Assembly: GCA_937982385.1 (NCBI GenBank)
Contig: CALJMC010000078.1
Coordinates: 1-11,142 of the forward strand
Source: an uncultured Rickettsiales bacterium
GTDB lineage: Bacteria > Pseudomonadota > Alphaproteobacteria > Rickettsiales > UBA998
Length of the DNA stretch: 11,142 bases
Reading direction: 5' to 3'
Below are positions 1 to 7,745 of this stretch, piece by piece; the stretch's first letter is position 1, and each line of letters opens with the position of its first letter. The notes below the pieces were generated by a model. The model searched no databases, was not told where the DNA came from, and worked only from the letters and a program-made list of their open reading frames with translations. The translations under genes and the position numbers were made by a program.

Positions 1-572
1 GGCAAAGGTGAGATGGTTTCATCTTGGTGCCACTGCGCGAGCGACCGCCCAGTTTGCTCCACCACTTCTGCCGCGCGTAACATACGTTGTCTGTCGCCTA
101 TCTCCAGCCGCTGCGCCATTATGGGGTCGATAGCTGATAAATATTCATGAAATGCCTCCGCCCCCTGCACTTGCATTTTAGCGCGCAGTTCGGCACGGAG
201 CATTGCATCAGTTTCAGGGATATTTGCCAAACCTTCTTTGAGTGACGAGATATACATACCCGTGCCACCGACCAAAATGGGCAACTTGCCGTCCGCCCAT
301 GCCTCACGAATCGCCTGCTCAGCAAGTTCCATCCACATCGCGACATCACAATGACTAACACCGTCCAACAAGCGATAAAGCCGATGCGGCGCTTGTGCCA
401 TTTCCACCTCACTGGGGCATGCTGTGATGATGGGCAAATCCATATAAATTTGCATCGCATCCGCATTGATGATGACAGCGGGCAGTTTTTGCGCTACACG
501 AAGCGCAAGCGCTGATTTACCCGATGCAGTCGGTCCCATCAGTACGAGAATGTTATTTGGCGATGTTTTCAT
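1..572 (-). CDS. miaA: tRNA dimethylallyltransferase MiaA, 3' end cut by window edge
   Basis: Transfers a dimethylallyl group to N6 of A37 in tRNAs that read UNN codons; cytosolic. 190 residues are visible and the C-terminal third lies beyond the left edge. The P-loop GPTASGKS is at residues 13-20, the NADAMQIY block with the conserved Asp at 38, GGTGMYI at 102-108, and DRQRMLRAAEV at 160-170 followed by S-x-x-x-W. The family's T-A-K/R-P motif reads TACP here (Cys 51), a departure at a normally basic position. The start at 572 follows the P-loop spacing usual in the family; an in-frame ATG four codons upstream (584) is possible and neither has a strong Shine-Dalgarno. Divergent from serB with 26 bases between, as in many alphaproteobacteria. 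Family assignment is secure. Confidence 0.95.
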   Translation of the reverse strand, partial: MKTSPNNILVLMGPTASGKSALALRVAQKLPAVIINADAMQIYMDLPIITACPSEVEMAQAPHRLYRLLDGVSHCDVAMWMELAEQAIREAWADGKLPILVGGTGMYISSLKEGLANIPETDAMLRAELRAKMQVQGAEAFHEYLSAIDPIMAQRLEIGDRQRMLRAAEVVEQTGRSLAQWHQDETISPL

Positions 573-598
573 AATCGCTATCATAGAGGAAAAATGAG

Positions 599-1507
599 AT
601 GGTGCAAAACTCTGTTGCAACCTTTGTGACCAACCCTGCTGATTATCCGCTGACATTGGCGCATATCAGTGACCTTCAGGCATTATTGCTAGAGGCTGGG
701 TGCTTGGCGATTACCCCCGATTGGCTCGCTGATGATGCGGCATGTGACATAAAATTTGATAGTTTTTTGCATGAGCATGTCACTCAAGTTATTGCACCTT
801 ATTTAGCTGATAAGCCTATTGATTGGGCGATACAGCAGGTGGAACATCGCCGCAAGAAGCTGATATTGTCGGATATGGACTCGACCATGATTGCGCAAGA
901 ATGCATTGATGAGTTAGCTGCCGAGGCAGGCATTGGCGCAAAAGTAGCCTACATCACCGAGCGCGCAATGAATGGAGAACTCGACTTCACCGACGCCCTC
1001 GAAGAACGTATTGGATTGCTAGCTGGACTGCCAGAAGCGGTATTAGAAAAAGTCTATGCCGAGCGCATCACACTGTCCGAGGGAGCCAAAACCCTCATCG
1101 CAACCATGAAAGCCAATGGAGCTACCGCCATGTTAGTATCGGGCGGCTTCACCTTCTTCACCGAACGTGTGGGCAAAGCCCTTGGATTTGATGCACATGA
1201 AGCGAATAGCCTCGACTTCTCAGAAGGCGCACTCACGGGCAACATCATAAAACCCGTGCTCGACAAAGAAGCCAAAAAAGCAACATTAGAGCGACTCATA
1301 GCAGAACTTCACATCACCGCCAAAGAAACCACCGCCATTGGTGATGGCGCAAATGACCTTCCTATGCTCAAAGCATCAGGGCTGGGCGTTGCCTATCGCG
1401 GAAAACCCATCGTACAAGCAGAGGCTGATGCTGCCATAAATCACACAGACCTCACCACATTGCTTTATTATCAGGGGTATAAAAGAAAAGAATTTACTCA
1501 AACTTAA
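599..1507 (+). CDS. serB: Phosphoserine phosphatase SerB
   Basis: Hydrolyses O-phospho-L-serine to L-serine, the last step of the phosphorylated serine pathway; HAD superfamily, cytosolic. 302 residues. HAD motif I is DMDST at 92-96 (Asp 92 nucleophile, Asp 94 acid/base), motif II is S181 in LVSGGF, the motif III lysine is probably K227, and motif IV is GDGANDLPML at 248-257. The roughly 85 residues before motif I are the extra N-terminal region common in proteobacterial SerB. AGAGGA at 585-590 sits 8 bases before ATG 599, which supports this start; an out-of-frame ATG at 594 is ignored. The gene is divergent from miaA, and a prepilin gene starts 37 bases after its stop, so the two may be co-transcribed. 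The serine product is the substrate of GlyA encoded in the same window. Confidence 0.96.
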   Translation: MVQNSVATFVTNPADYPLTLAHISDLQALLLEAGCLAITPDWLADDAACDIKFDSFLHEHVTQVIAPYLADKPIDWAIQQVEHRRKKLILSDMDSTMIAQECIDELAAEAGIGAKVAYITERAMNGELDFTDALEERIGLLAGLPEAVLEKVYAERITLSEGAKTLIATMKANGATAMLVSGGFTFFTERVGKALGFDAHEANSLDFSEGALTGNIIKPVLDKEAKKATLERLIAELHITAKETTAIGDGANDLPMLKASGLGVAYRGKPIVQAEADAAINHTDLTTLLYYQGYKRKEFTQT

Positions 1508-1544
1508 GTATATGATGTTATCCTGATAGCAAAGGAGACTGTAC

Positions 1545-2363
1545 ATGAAACACTCTGGATTCACATTATTAGAGCTTGCCATTGTAATGACCATCATCGG
1601 TCTGATCGCAGGGGGTATCGTCGTGGGCGCTAAGATGATTGAAGCGGGGGAAAATCGCTCTATTATGACGGATGTTGAGAAATATCGTGCCGCCATCCAT
1701 ACTTTCAAAGACAAATATGGAAAAGTGCCTGGCGACCTGCATAATGCCACACGTTTTTGGGGAAAGGATAACACTCTATGCCCTACTCATACTGGTACCG
1801 CAGCCACTGATGGCACCTGTAATGGTAATGGTAATGGCAGTATTTCAACAACGGACAATCCCGAGCCGTGGTATGTATGGAATCATTTAAGCAACGCAGG
1901 CATGATAGAAGGAAAATATGATATCTATGATCATGCAACGAGTGGCGACATGGTTATCGGAAAATATGTGCCTGAAACAGCCATTGCAGGAGCATCCTAT
2001 GCGGCGGCAGATTACAGGCCTTCATGGATTAATGTCATAGATTGGTTTTACCGAGGAGAGTATGGCCATGTATTCAGGTTTGGTGTCCCCAATAATCCCG
2101 CATGCCCTGCTTGTTTTAACGAGTTTGAAAGGTTATCCGCCGCACGATTATGGAGCATTGATGACAAAATTGATGATGGCAAACCAGGTACTGGATGGGT
2201 AAGAACATGGAAACCAGGAGATAGCGCCACAGTAACCCCAACAACTGTCCACTGCGCTGATGAAACTGATAGCACCAAGCCTGAAAACGCAAACTATCGC
2301 GTAAATGCATCAAGAACAAGGTGTAATGGCATTTTCCTCTGGGGAATTCGTGGGGAACAATAA
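1545..2363 (+). CDS. Prepilin-like protein (type IV pilin / type II secretion pseudopilin family), copy 1
   Basis: 272 residues with a class III (prepilin peptidase) signal: leader MKHSG, then F+1 and E+5 in GFTLLELAIV, followed by a hydrophobic helix to about residue 28. After cleavage it would be an inner-membrane/periplasmic pilin or pseudopilin. Downstream are PGDLHNATRFWG (62-73), C79 and C92 flanking an Asn/Gly loop NGNGNGSI (93-100), C187-x-x-C190, and W-S-IDDKIDDGKPGTG (203-217), then C237 and C260. The same blocks occur in the two other prepilin genes of the window. AAGGAG at 1532-1537 lies 7 bases before the ATG. It follows serB by 37 bases and converges on thiL with 7 bases between stops; no terminator hairpin is evident. 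Whether it is a major pilin, minor pilin or T2SS pseudopilin cannot be told: no assembly genes are in view. Confidence 0.88.
   Translation: MKHSGFTLLELAIVMTIIGLIAGGIVVGAKMIEAGENRSIMTDVEKYRAAIHTFKDKYGKVPGDLHNATRFWGKDNTLCPTHTGTAATDGTCNGNGNGSISTTDNPEPWYVWNHLSNAGMIEGKYDIYDHATSGDMVIGKYVPETAIAGASYAAADYRPSWINVIDWFYRGEYGHVFRFGVPNNPACPACFNEFERLSAARLWSIDDKIDDGKPGTGWVRTWKPGDSATVTPTTVHCADETDSTKPENANYRVNASRTRCNGIFLWGIRGEQ
1821..1838 (+). repeat. Hexanucleotide tandem repeat (AATGGY x3) inside prepilin copy 1
   Basis: Three consecutive in-frame six-base units (AATGGT, AATGGT, AATGGC) encode Asn-Gly three times, in the loop after Cys 92. A change in unit number would keep the frame and only lengthen or shorten the loop. 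It is too short to claim a contingency locus. Confidence 0.6.
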
Positions 2364-2370
2364 TATCCCG

Positions 2371-3294
2371 TTACTGATCTTCGAAGCAATGCTGCCAGCC
2401 TTTATGATTGGTGAATAACAGAAGCGCATCCTCTGCATCAAAGAAATTTACCTCATTACCTTCGGTGATGATTCCTATTTCTGTACAGCCTTCAAAATGC
2501 ATGCCTTGGGGAGCTGTAAATAAGAGCTGATAGTCATCTCCGCCTGTTAGGAGCTTTTCTAGTGGCTCGTTAGAATGGGAGGTTGGAATCGCGGATGCCT
2601 CAATGTCAGCACCTACGCCTGAGGCTTTGCAGAGATGTCCTAAGTCTTGGACTAGTCCATCTGATATATCCATTGCGGCGGTGGCGATGCCTCTGAGTGA
2701 TTCACCCAGTGCTAGCTGTGGTGTGGGACTATAATACGCCTCAGCTAATTTTCCGGAAGGGTCGGCAATTTTTGCCTGTGCCGCGAGCAAACCGAGATAT
2801 CCATCGCCAATTTGTCCTGAAACATAGACTCCATCACCAGCCTTTGCACCATTGCGTTTTAGGGGTTGTTCTGATTGTGGAATGATTCCGAACATAGTAA
2901 CAGATAGGCTGATATGTTTTTGTGTATTAGTGGTGTCGCCACCCGTGAGGAACAATCCAAACTCGTTTTGTTCTCTACCGAGCTGTGCGGCGAAACGTGC
3001 AATCCAATCTGCTGATATGGATGATGGCAAACCAAGCCCCAACATATAACTGTAAGGTTTTGCACCCATTGCTGCCAAATCAGATAAGTTCACTCGCAAT
3101 GCTTTCGCTGCAAGCTGTTCGGGTGTTTCCGAGCCTATAAAATGGACGCCTTCATTCAACACATCTTTGGTCACGACGAGCTTCATGCCCTCAGGGGCGT
3201 TAAGCAATGCGGCATCATCGGTGAGAGAAAAACTATCTTTGTGACCTTGCGTCAGCCCGACGAAATGCTGGGCTATGACGTCAAACTCGTCCAT
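2371..3294 (-). CDS. thiL: Thiamine-monophosphate kinase ThiL
   Basis: Phosphorylates thiamine monophosphate to thiamine pyrophosphate using ATP; cytosolic, PurM-like (AIR synthase) fold. 307 residues, normal for the family. Visible signatures: DDAALL at 26-31 (metal-binding Asp pair), KDVLNEGVHF at 43-52, AAKALRVNLSDLAAMGA at 62-78, TGGDTT at 117-122, VSGQIGD at 158-164, MDISDGL at 208-214 and TGGDDYQLLFT at 250-260. The family usually has GGEDYELLFT at the last position; E to D and E to Q are mild changes. It is the last gene of the cluster, starting 2 bases after the nusB stop, so translation is probably coupled. Its 3' end converges on prepilin copy 1. Confidence 0.96.
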   Translation of the reverse strand: MDEFDVIAQHFVGLTQGHKDSFSLTDDAALLNAPEGMKLVVTKDVLNEGVHFIGSETPEQLAAKALRVNLSDLAAMGAKPYSYMLGLGLPSSISADWIARFAAQLGREQNEFGLFLTGGDTTNTQKHISLSVTMFGIIPQSEQPLKRNGAKAGDGVYVSGQIGDGYLGLLAAQAKIADPSGKLAEAYYSPTPQLALGESLRGIATAAMDISDGLVQDLGHLCKASGVGADIEASAIPTSHSNEPLEKLLTGGDDYQLLFTAPQGMHFEGCTEIGIITEGNEVNFFDAEDALLLFTNHKGWQHCFEDQ

Positions 3295-3296
3295 AA

Positions 3297-3782
3297 CTAC
3301 GCTGCATCCTTGCGCAGTGAATTTGCTAGTTCTTGAAGCAAGCCATTGGTTAGACCCAGCTCAGGATCATCAAAGAAGCTGGCTGTAATATCAACATATT
3401 CATTCATGATGATACCCGTCTTAAGCGCAGGCGTATAGATAAGTTCAAACGCCGCTGCACGCAAAATAGAGCGCAACAACTTGCTCAAACGTTCCGATTT
3501 CCAACGTTCATCCAAGATGTCATTCAATTTCACATCAATCTCTGAAGCTTGCATGCTGTAGCCGCTGATAATGGTGCGAAAGAGCTTTTTGTCTGGCGAC
3601 GCAGGCAAATCCATCTCATCGAGCTCTTGCGCTTTTTCGTCTGCAATCATGGTAAGCATTTGAGTGATGAGCACATCAGGCTTAAGCTTTCGCTCGTTCT
3701 GTGCCTGCAAATACAAGCCTTGAACCGCCAACATACGTGCCGCTGTTTTCTTTTGCAGTGATAAGTTCACGCGTCCTGTCAT
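3297..3782 (-). CDS. nusB: Transcription antitermination factor NusB
   Basis: RNA-binding partner of NusE (S10) in the antitermination complex on rRNA operons. 161 residues, all-helical NusB fold. The N-terminal block KKTAARMLAVQGLYLQAQ (11-28) matches the family A-R-x-x-A-V-Q-x-L-Y pattern; the central block LLRSILRAAAFEL and the C-terminal MNEYVDITASFFDDPELG followed by TNGLL match NusB's I-N-E-Y-V-x-x-A-x-x-F and F-V-N-G-x-L motifs. It lies 3 bases downstream of ribH and 2 bases upstream of thiL, the usual ribH-nusB-thiL order, so expression is likely set by the riboflavin operon transcript. Confidence 0.95.
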   Translation of the reverse strand: MTGRVNLSLQKKTAARMLAVQGLYLQAQNERKLKPDVLITQMLTMIADEKAQELDEMDLPASPDKKLFRTIISGYSMQASEIDVKLNDILDERWKSERLSKLLRSILRAAAFELIYTPALKTGIIMNEYVDITASFFDDPELGLTNGLLQELANSLRKDAA

Positions 3783-3785
3783 GGC

Positions 3786-4217
3786 TTATTTCCCTGCTTC
3801 AAAGCGTTGTTTCAGTGTCATAAGTACAAGCGCTGCTTGTGCTGCACCTCCACCTTTATTCTTTTGTTTTACGTCAGCCCGTGCCATGGCTTGTGCGCGG
3901 CTTTCAACGGTCAAAATACCATTACCAATCGCCAGTTTATTTTTCACTGTCAGCTCCATAATGCCGCGAGCGCTTTCATTGCACACCGTATCATAATGCG
4001 ACGTTTCGCCGCGTATCACACAACCAAGCGCAACATAACCATCATAACTGCCACTCTGCTGCGCCAATGCGATAGCGCCCGGAATTTCAAGCGCGCCAGG
4101 CACACGTGCTATATCATATGTGTGCGATCCATCATCGAGCATCTCAGCAGCACCAGCGAGCTGATGCTCTGCTATATCGCCATAAAAGTCTGCCATAATA
4201 ATAAGTAAATGTGCCAT
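3786..4217 (-). CDS. ribH: 6,7-dimethyl-8-ribityllumazine synthase RibH
   Basis: Condenses 3,4-dihydroxy-2-butanone 4-phosphate with 5-amino-6-ribitylaminouracil to form lumazine, the penultimate riboflavin step; homologues form pentamers or icosahedra. 143 residues. Seen: DIARVPGALEIP (35-46), GCVIRGETSHYDTV (65-78) with the catalytic His at 74, GNGILTVE (98-105), and RADVKQKNKGGGAA (113-126). The start ATG directly abuts the stop of the upstream ribB-type gene with no gap, indicating translational coupling. The product of that gene is one of its two substrates. Confidence 0.97.
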   Translation of the reverse strand: MAHLLIIMADFYGDIAEHQLAGAAEMLDDGSHTYDIARVPGALEIPGAIALAQQSGSYDGYVALGCVIRGETSHYDTVCNESARGIMELTVKNKLAIGNGILTVESRAQAMARADVKQKNKGGGAAQAALVLMTLKQRFEAGK

Positions 4218-5321
4218 TTATTTCTCTAGTTCGATGGGCTCATAGCCCACAATATTTAATCCATAGCCCTCCAGCCCCACCACTTGACGCTGCGAGTTGG
4301 ACAGCAATGTCATATCCTTAATGCCAAGGTCAAGCAAGATTTGCGCACCAATACCATAATCGCGAAGGTCAGCGGTTGGTGCCGTTACACCGTCTTTGCT
4401 GGTGAGTTTGCGCGAGAGTGCATTGCGATGCGGTGGACGCAAAAGCACAATCACGCCACTTCCCGCTTCATCGACTTGGCGCATTGCGGCTTGTAGCTCA
4501 CCTGATTTAGGATTATTCATATCTAAAAACGTATCTTGCAACACATCCAACGCGTGCATACGCACCAAGGTGTCTCCGTTCGAAATATCACCCTTAACAA
4601 GCACAACATGCTCTGCATAGCTCAGTTTACTCGTATAGAGCATCAAGGTGAAATCTCCACCATGAGGACTGGCAAATGGCTGCTCCAAGGTGCGCTCAAC
4701 TAGCTTTTCTTCTCTACGACGATAAGAAATCAAATCAGCAATGGAGCCAACATTCAGCTCATGCTCTTTTGCAAATTCCAACAAATCTGGCAACCGCGCC
4801 ATTGTGCCGTCATCATTCATGATTTCACAAATCACACCTGCGGGTTTAAGCCCTGCCAAACGTGAGATATCCACTGCGGCTTCCGTATGGCCAGCACGTA
4901 CCAACACCCCACCGTTGCGCGCCTCAAGCGGAAAAACATGTCCCGGGGATGCAATATCAGTTGGTCCACACGCGTTATCAATCGCAACTTCAATCGTGCG
5001 CGCTCTGTCTGCGGCGGAGATACCTGTAGTAACCCCCTCACGCGCTTCAATAGAAATAGTGAACGCCGTTTCATGACGCGATGAATTATGATGCACCATG
5101 CGAGGTAAACCCAGTTTCTTCACACGGCTTGTATCAAGCGCCAAGCAGATAAGCCCGCGTCCATATTTTGCCATAAAGTTAACCGCTGCCGCATCGGCGA
5201 ATTCGCCAGGGATAATAAGGTCACCCTCATTTTCACGGTCTTCATCGTCGACAAGGATATACATTCGCCCCGCTTTTGCATCAGCGATAATATCTTCAAT
5301 TTTGGAAAGTCTATGTGGCAT
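4218..5321 (-). CDS. ribB: 3,4-dihydroxy-2-butanone 4-phosphate synthase with degenerate GTP cyclohydrolase II domain (RibBX type)
   Basis: 367 residues in two domains. Residues 1 to about 205 form a complete RibB domain that converts ribulose 5-phosphate to dihydroxybutanone phosphate plus formate: DDEDRENEGDL (25-35), TAFTISIEAREGVTTGISAADRA split across 85-107, PGHVFPL (126-132), RAGHTEAAVD (142-151) and CEIMNDDGTMAR (165-176). Residues about 215-367 resemble RibA (GTP cyclohydrolase II) in fold landmarks (LVKGD, TLVRMH, DLRDYGIGAQILLDLG, GYGLNIVG), but the zinc site C-x10-C-x-C is absent: the stretch after VRMH reads ALDVLQDTFLDMNNP with no cysteine. The E-G-R-G-I-G-L loop is likewise replaced (PPHRNALSRKL). 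The domain is therefore very unlikely to have cyclohydrolase activity, matching the RibBX variant known in proteobacteria. It sits 4 bases after ribE and abuts ribH. Confidence 0.93.
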   Translation of the reverse strand: MPHRLSKIEDIIADAKAGRMYILVDDEDRENEGDLIIPGEFADAAAVNFMAKYGRGLICLALDTSRVKKLGLPRMVHHNSSRHETAFTISIEAREGVTTGISAADRARTIEVAIDNACGPTDIASPGHVFPLEARNGGVLVRAGHTEAAVDISRLAGLKPAGVICEIMNDDGTMARLPDLLEFAKEHELNVGSIADLISYRRREEKLVERTLEQPFASPHGGDFTLMLYTSKLSYAEHVVLVKGDISNGDTLVRMHALDVLQDTFLDMNNPKSGELQAAMRQVDEAGSGVIVLLRPPHRNALSRKLTSKDGVTAPTADLRDYGIGAQILLDLGIKDMTLLSNSQRQVVGLEGYGLNIVGYEPIELEK

Positions 5322-5325
5322 GATT

Positions 5326-5922
5326 TTAGCTTTTGAATGATTCGAGTCTAGCTACATACCTTGCAATGAGATCAACTTCAAGGTTTAGCGTATCACCGAC
5401 CTGCATTTCTCCCCATGTTGTAACATCCAGCGTGTGGGGAATGAGGGCGAGTGAGAAGCGATTTTGTACATCATTGGTGTGCGTGACAGTCAGTGATGTG
5501 CCATCCAACACGACCGAGCCCTTAGCGGCGATGAAAGGCAGAAACTCGGCAGGTATCTCGAGTTCGAAATGACGCGATGCGTCATGTGAGGTAATGTCTG
5601 TGATGGTTACAATTCCATCCACATGACCACTCACTAAATGCCCACCAAGCTCTTCGCCGAGGCATAATGCACGTTCCAAATTGAGTTTAGTTCCCACCTT
5701 CCACGCACCGAGCGTGGTGATGGTCGCTGTATGTTCGGACGCGGTCACCTCATAGCTATCAGCATGTTTTTTGGTGACTGTTAGACAGATGCCATTATGC
5801 GCGATAGACGCGCCAATAGCGATGGAAGCAGTGTCATACGATGTTTTAATGCGCAGATGCGTATCGCCCTCACCTGAGAGAGCGACCACTTCACCAACAT
5901 CACTAATAATCCCTGTAAACAC
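5326..5922 (-). CDS. ribE: Riboflavin synthase, alpha chain
   Basis: Dismutates two lumazines to riboflavin and 5-amino-6-ribitylaminouracil. 198 residues in two related beta-barrel halves. First half: MFTGII start, NGICLTV (43-49), NLERALCLGEELGGHLVSGHVDG split across 81-103. Second half: KGSVVLDGTSLTV (134-146), IPHTL (161-165), and LIARYVARL at the C-terminus. The start codon is GTG and overlaps the racemase stop by one base (TAGTG on the minus strand), so the two are translationally coupled. The family's invariant M-F-T-G start supports this choice. Also called ribC in some genomes. Four bases separate it from the ribB-type gene. Confidence 0.96.
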   Translation of the reverse strand: MFTGIISDVGEVVALSGEGDTHLRIKTSYDTASIAIGASIAHNGICLTVTKKHADSYEVTASEHTATITTLGAWKVGTKLNLERALCLGEELGGHLVSGHVDGIVTITDITSHDASRHFELEIPAEFLPFIAAKGSVVLDGTSLTVTHTNDVQNRFSLALIPHTLDVTTWGEMQVGDTLNLEVDLIARYVARLESFKS

Positions 5923-6635
5923 TATGCAGCCTTGCTTTCAGCCGTTTCATCAAACATCCAATGCAGCGCCGCATTGGCGTGAATGGCCGTCGTATCGTGC
6001 AATGGTAGATCCGTATGTTCTTGCTGTATCAAAAGTGGAATTTCGGTGCAACCGAGAATTACACATTCAGCACCACGTGCGCGCAAACGTTCGATCGTCG
6101 CCAGATAATTCGCGCGGGTTTCATCAGTGAATTTACCCTGACACAACTCCTCATAGACGCTGTTATGTACCATCTTGAAATCATCGCCTTCAGGGACAAC
6201 CACATCCAGGCCGTGCTGCGCCAAACGGTTAGCATAGAACGGCTCTTCCATTGTGTAGCCTGCACCAAGAAGTGCTGCGGTTTTTTGCCCGCCCGCTTTC
6301 ATTTCAGCGGCAACTGCATCCGCAATATGGAGCAGTGGAATAGACGTTGCTTCTTCTACATAGGGTGCAAGTTTATGCATCAGATTAGTACAAATGACGA
6401 TTGCCTCTGCACCGCCCGTTTCCATCGAGAGTGCCGCTGCGCCCATCTTTTTCCCCAACGCGTCCCATTCGCCTGCATGCTGCATGGCAGCTATCTCGGC
6501 AAAATCAAATGAATGCATCAAGAGCTTGGCAGAATGCAGCCCGCCCAAACGCTCGCGCACGCCTTCATTCAACAAACGATAATAAGTGCGCGTTGATTCC
6601 CAGCTCATGCCGCCAAGCAGTCCGATAGTATGCAT
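5922..6635 (-). CDS. Aspartate/glutamate racemase family protein (YgeA-like amino-acid racemase)
   Basis: 237 residues from ATG 6635. Cofactor-independent racemase of the Asp/Glu/hydantoin racemase superfamily. Seen: IGLLGGMSWEST (4-15), ICTNLMHK (81-88) and LGCTEIP (194-200). In ordinary aspartate racemases both catalytic residues are Cys; here the first is Thr 83 and the second Cys 196, the Thr/Cys pair known from E. coli YgeA, an L-Asp/L-Glu racemase. Substrate here is inferred only. A longer reading frame begins at TTG 6650, but that codon overlaps the Shine-Dalgarno GAAGGA, 7 bases before ATG 6635, so the ATG is chosen. It starts 19 bases after the ribD stop and overlaps ribE by one base: a gene embedded in the riboflavin operon. 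D-glutamate for peptidoglycan or amino-acid turnover are possible roles. Confidence 0.9.
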   Translation of the reverse strand: MHTIGLLGGMSWESTRTYYRLLNEGVRERLGGLHSAKLLMHSFDFAEIAAMQHAGEWDALGKKMGAAALSMETGGAEAIVICTNLMHKLAPYVEEATSIPLLHIADAVAAEMKAGGQKTAALLGAGYTMEEPFYANRLAQHGLDVVVPEGDDFKMVHNSVYEELCQGKFTDETRANYLATIERLRARGAECVILGCTEIPLLIQQEHTDLPLHDTTAIHANAALHWMFDETAESKAA

Positions 6636-6642
6636 ATGCGTA

Positions 6643-6648
6643 TCCTTC
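6643..6648 (-). promoter_or_regulatory. Ribosome binding site of the racemase gene
   Basis: GAAGGA on the minus strand, 7 bases before ATG 6635, just beyond the ribD stop. It decides the start: a TTG start at 6650 would place this site inside the coding region. Confidence 0.75.
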
Positions 6649-6654
6649 AAAAAG

Positions 6655-7737
6655 TTATTCTAGTGAATAAACCTCTAACAGATCTTCACCTATTTTTCTA
6701 GTGCTGCGCAAAGAAAACTCTTCCACCATACTCAAAGGACGGGCGCCATTCGTCAGAAATGCAGGCTTGCCACCCTCGCCAATCAGCTTTGGTGCACGGA
6801 ACCAATGGATGTGATCGACTACACCACTTTGCAATGCATGAGTCGCCACCTTTTGCCCTGCCTCAATCATAATGCGGTTAATGCCACGTGCGGCTAGCTC
6901 TCGCGCGACTAACTCAATCATCACTTCGGGGAGCTGCATCACCTCCACTCCGGCATCTTCCAGTAAGCGTATGTCACCCCTGAGAACACGATTGGTTGTC
7001 ATCACCCATGTTGGGAAATCATACGATGTTTGTATCACTTCACTATCCATCGGCACGCGCAATTTCCTATCGAGCACCACGCGAATGGGGGACGTATGTT
7101 CAAGCCCCTTCAGGCGACATGTCAAGGCAGGGTCATCAGCAACCACTGTTCCTACACCCGTCACAATCGCATCATGGCGGCTACGCATTTTATGCACCTC
7201 ACGGCGCGCTTCAACACCGGTAATCCATTGGCTTTCACCCAACGCATTAGCGATATGCCCATCGAGCGATGTCGCTACTTTCAACGTAATTTCTGGCAAT
7301 CCCTTAGCGATGCGTGAAAAGAATCCCTTGTAGAGCGGGAGCGCTTCCGCCTCGCCCACTTGCAGCACTTCAATGCCTGCTTTTTCTAGCAGTGCGATGC
7401 CTTTGCCTGCCGTGCGTGCATCAGGGTCAGCACAAGCATAGACCACACGACTGACACCTGCATCAATGAGCAGTTGCGCACAAGGCGGCGTATCCCCATC
7501 ATGCGCACAGGGCTCTAATGTAACATAAGCCGTCGCGCCCTTAGCACCCTCACCTGCAGCCTCCAACGCCAAGTTCTCGGCATGGGGCCGCCCACCATCT
7601 GCAGTGCGCTCCGCCGCAATCACCTGACCGTCCAACACAATCACACACCCCACAGACGGATTCTTCCCCGTCCGCCCAATGCCACTATCGGCAAGACGAA
7701 TCGCGTGTTGAATAAAATGAATGTCGGGTGATGTCAT
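6655..7737 (-). CDS. ribD: Bifunctional diaminohydroxyphosphoribosylaminopyrimidine deaminase / 5-amino-6-(5-phosphoribosylamino)uracil reductase RibD
   Basis: Carries out the second and third steps of riboflavin synthesis: ring deamination, then NADPH reduction of the ribosyl side chain. 360 residues. The deaminase half has GKNPSVGCV (24-32), GRPHAENLAL (49-58; zinc His 52 and Glu 54) and TLEPCAHDGDTPPC (73-86; zinc Cys 77 and Cys 86). The reductase half begins near 150: KVATSLDGHIA (153-163), SQWITGVEARREVH (169-182), DAIVTGVGTVVADDPALTCR (189-208), IMIEAG-type substrate/cofactor loop and a C-terminal APKLIGEGG. ATG 7737 is the only sensible start, but no Shine-Dalgarno precedes it; a TATAAA lies 8 bases upstream, so a leaderless mRNA is possible. 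It is the first gene of the tightly spaced rib block, 153 bases after nrdR. Confidence 0.96.
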   Translation of the reverse strand: MTSPDIHFIQHAIRLADSGIGRTGKNPSVGCVIVLDGQVIAAERTADGGRPHAENLALEAAGEGAKGATAYVTLEPCAHDGDTPPCAQLLIDAGVSRVVYACADPDARTAGKGIALLEKAGIEVLQVGEAEALPLYKGFFSRIAKGLPEITLKVATSLDGHIANALGESQWITGVEARREVHKMRSRHDAIVTGVGTVVADDPALTCRLKGLEHTSPIRVVLDRKLRVPMDSEVIQTSYDFPTWVMTTNRVLRGDIRLLEDAGVEVMQLPEVMIELVARELAARGINRIMIEAGQKVATHALQSGVVDHIHWFRAPKLIGEGGKPAFLTNGARPLSMVEEFSLRSTRKIGEDLLEVYSLE

Positions 7738-7745
7738 TAAAACAG

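Noticed and set aside
119..466. 115-codon open frame on the minus strand within miaA
   Set aside because: It is out of frame with the clear MiaA reading that carries the P-loop and other motifs, and has no recognisable domain.
2353..2369. GGGA/TCCC inverted repeat between prepilin copy 1 and thiL as a bidirectional terminator
   Set aside because: The stem is only 4 pairs with a 9-base loop and no T tract.
6636..6650. Racemase start at TTG 6650
   Set aside because: The TTG overlaps the Shine-Dalgarno of the ATG at 6635, and the family starts near that ATG.
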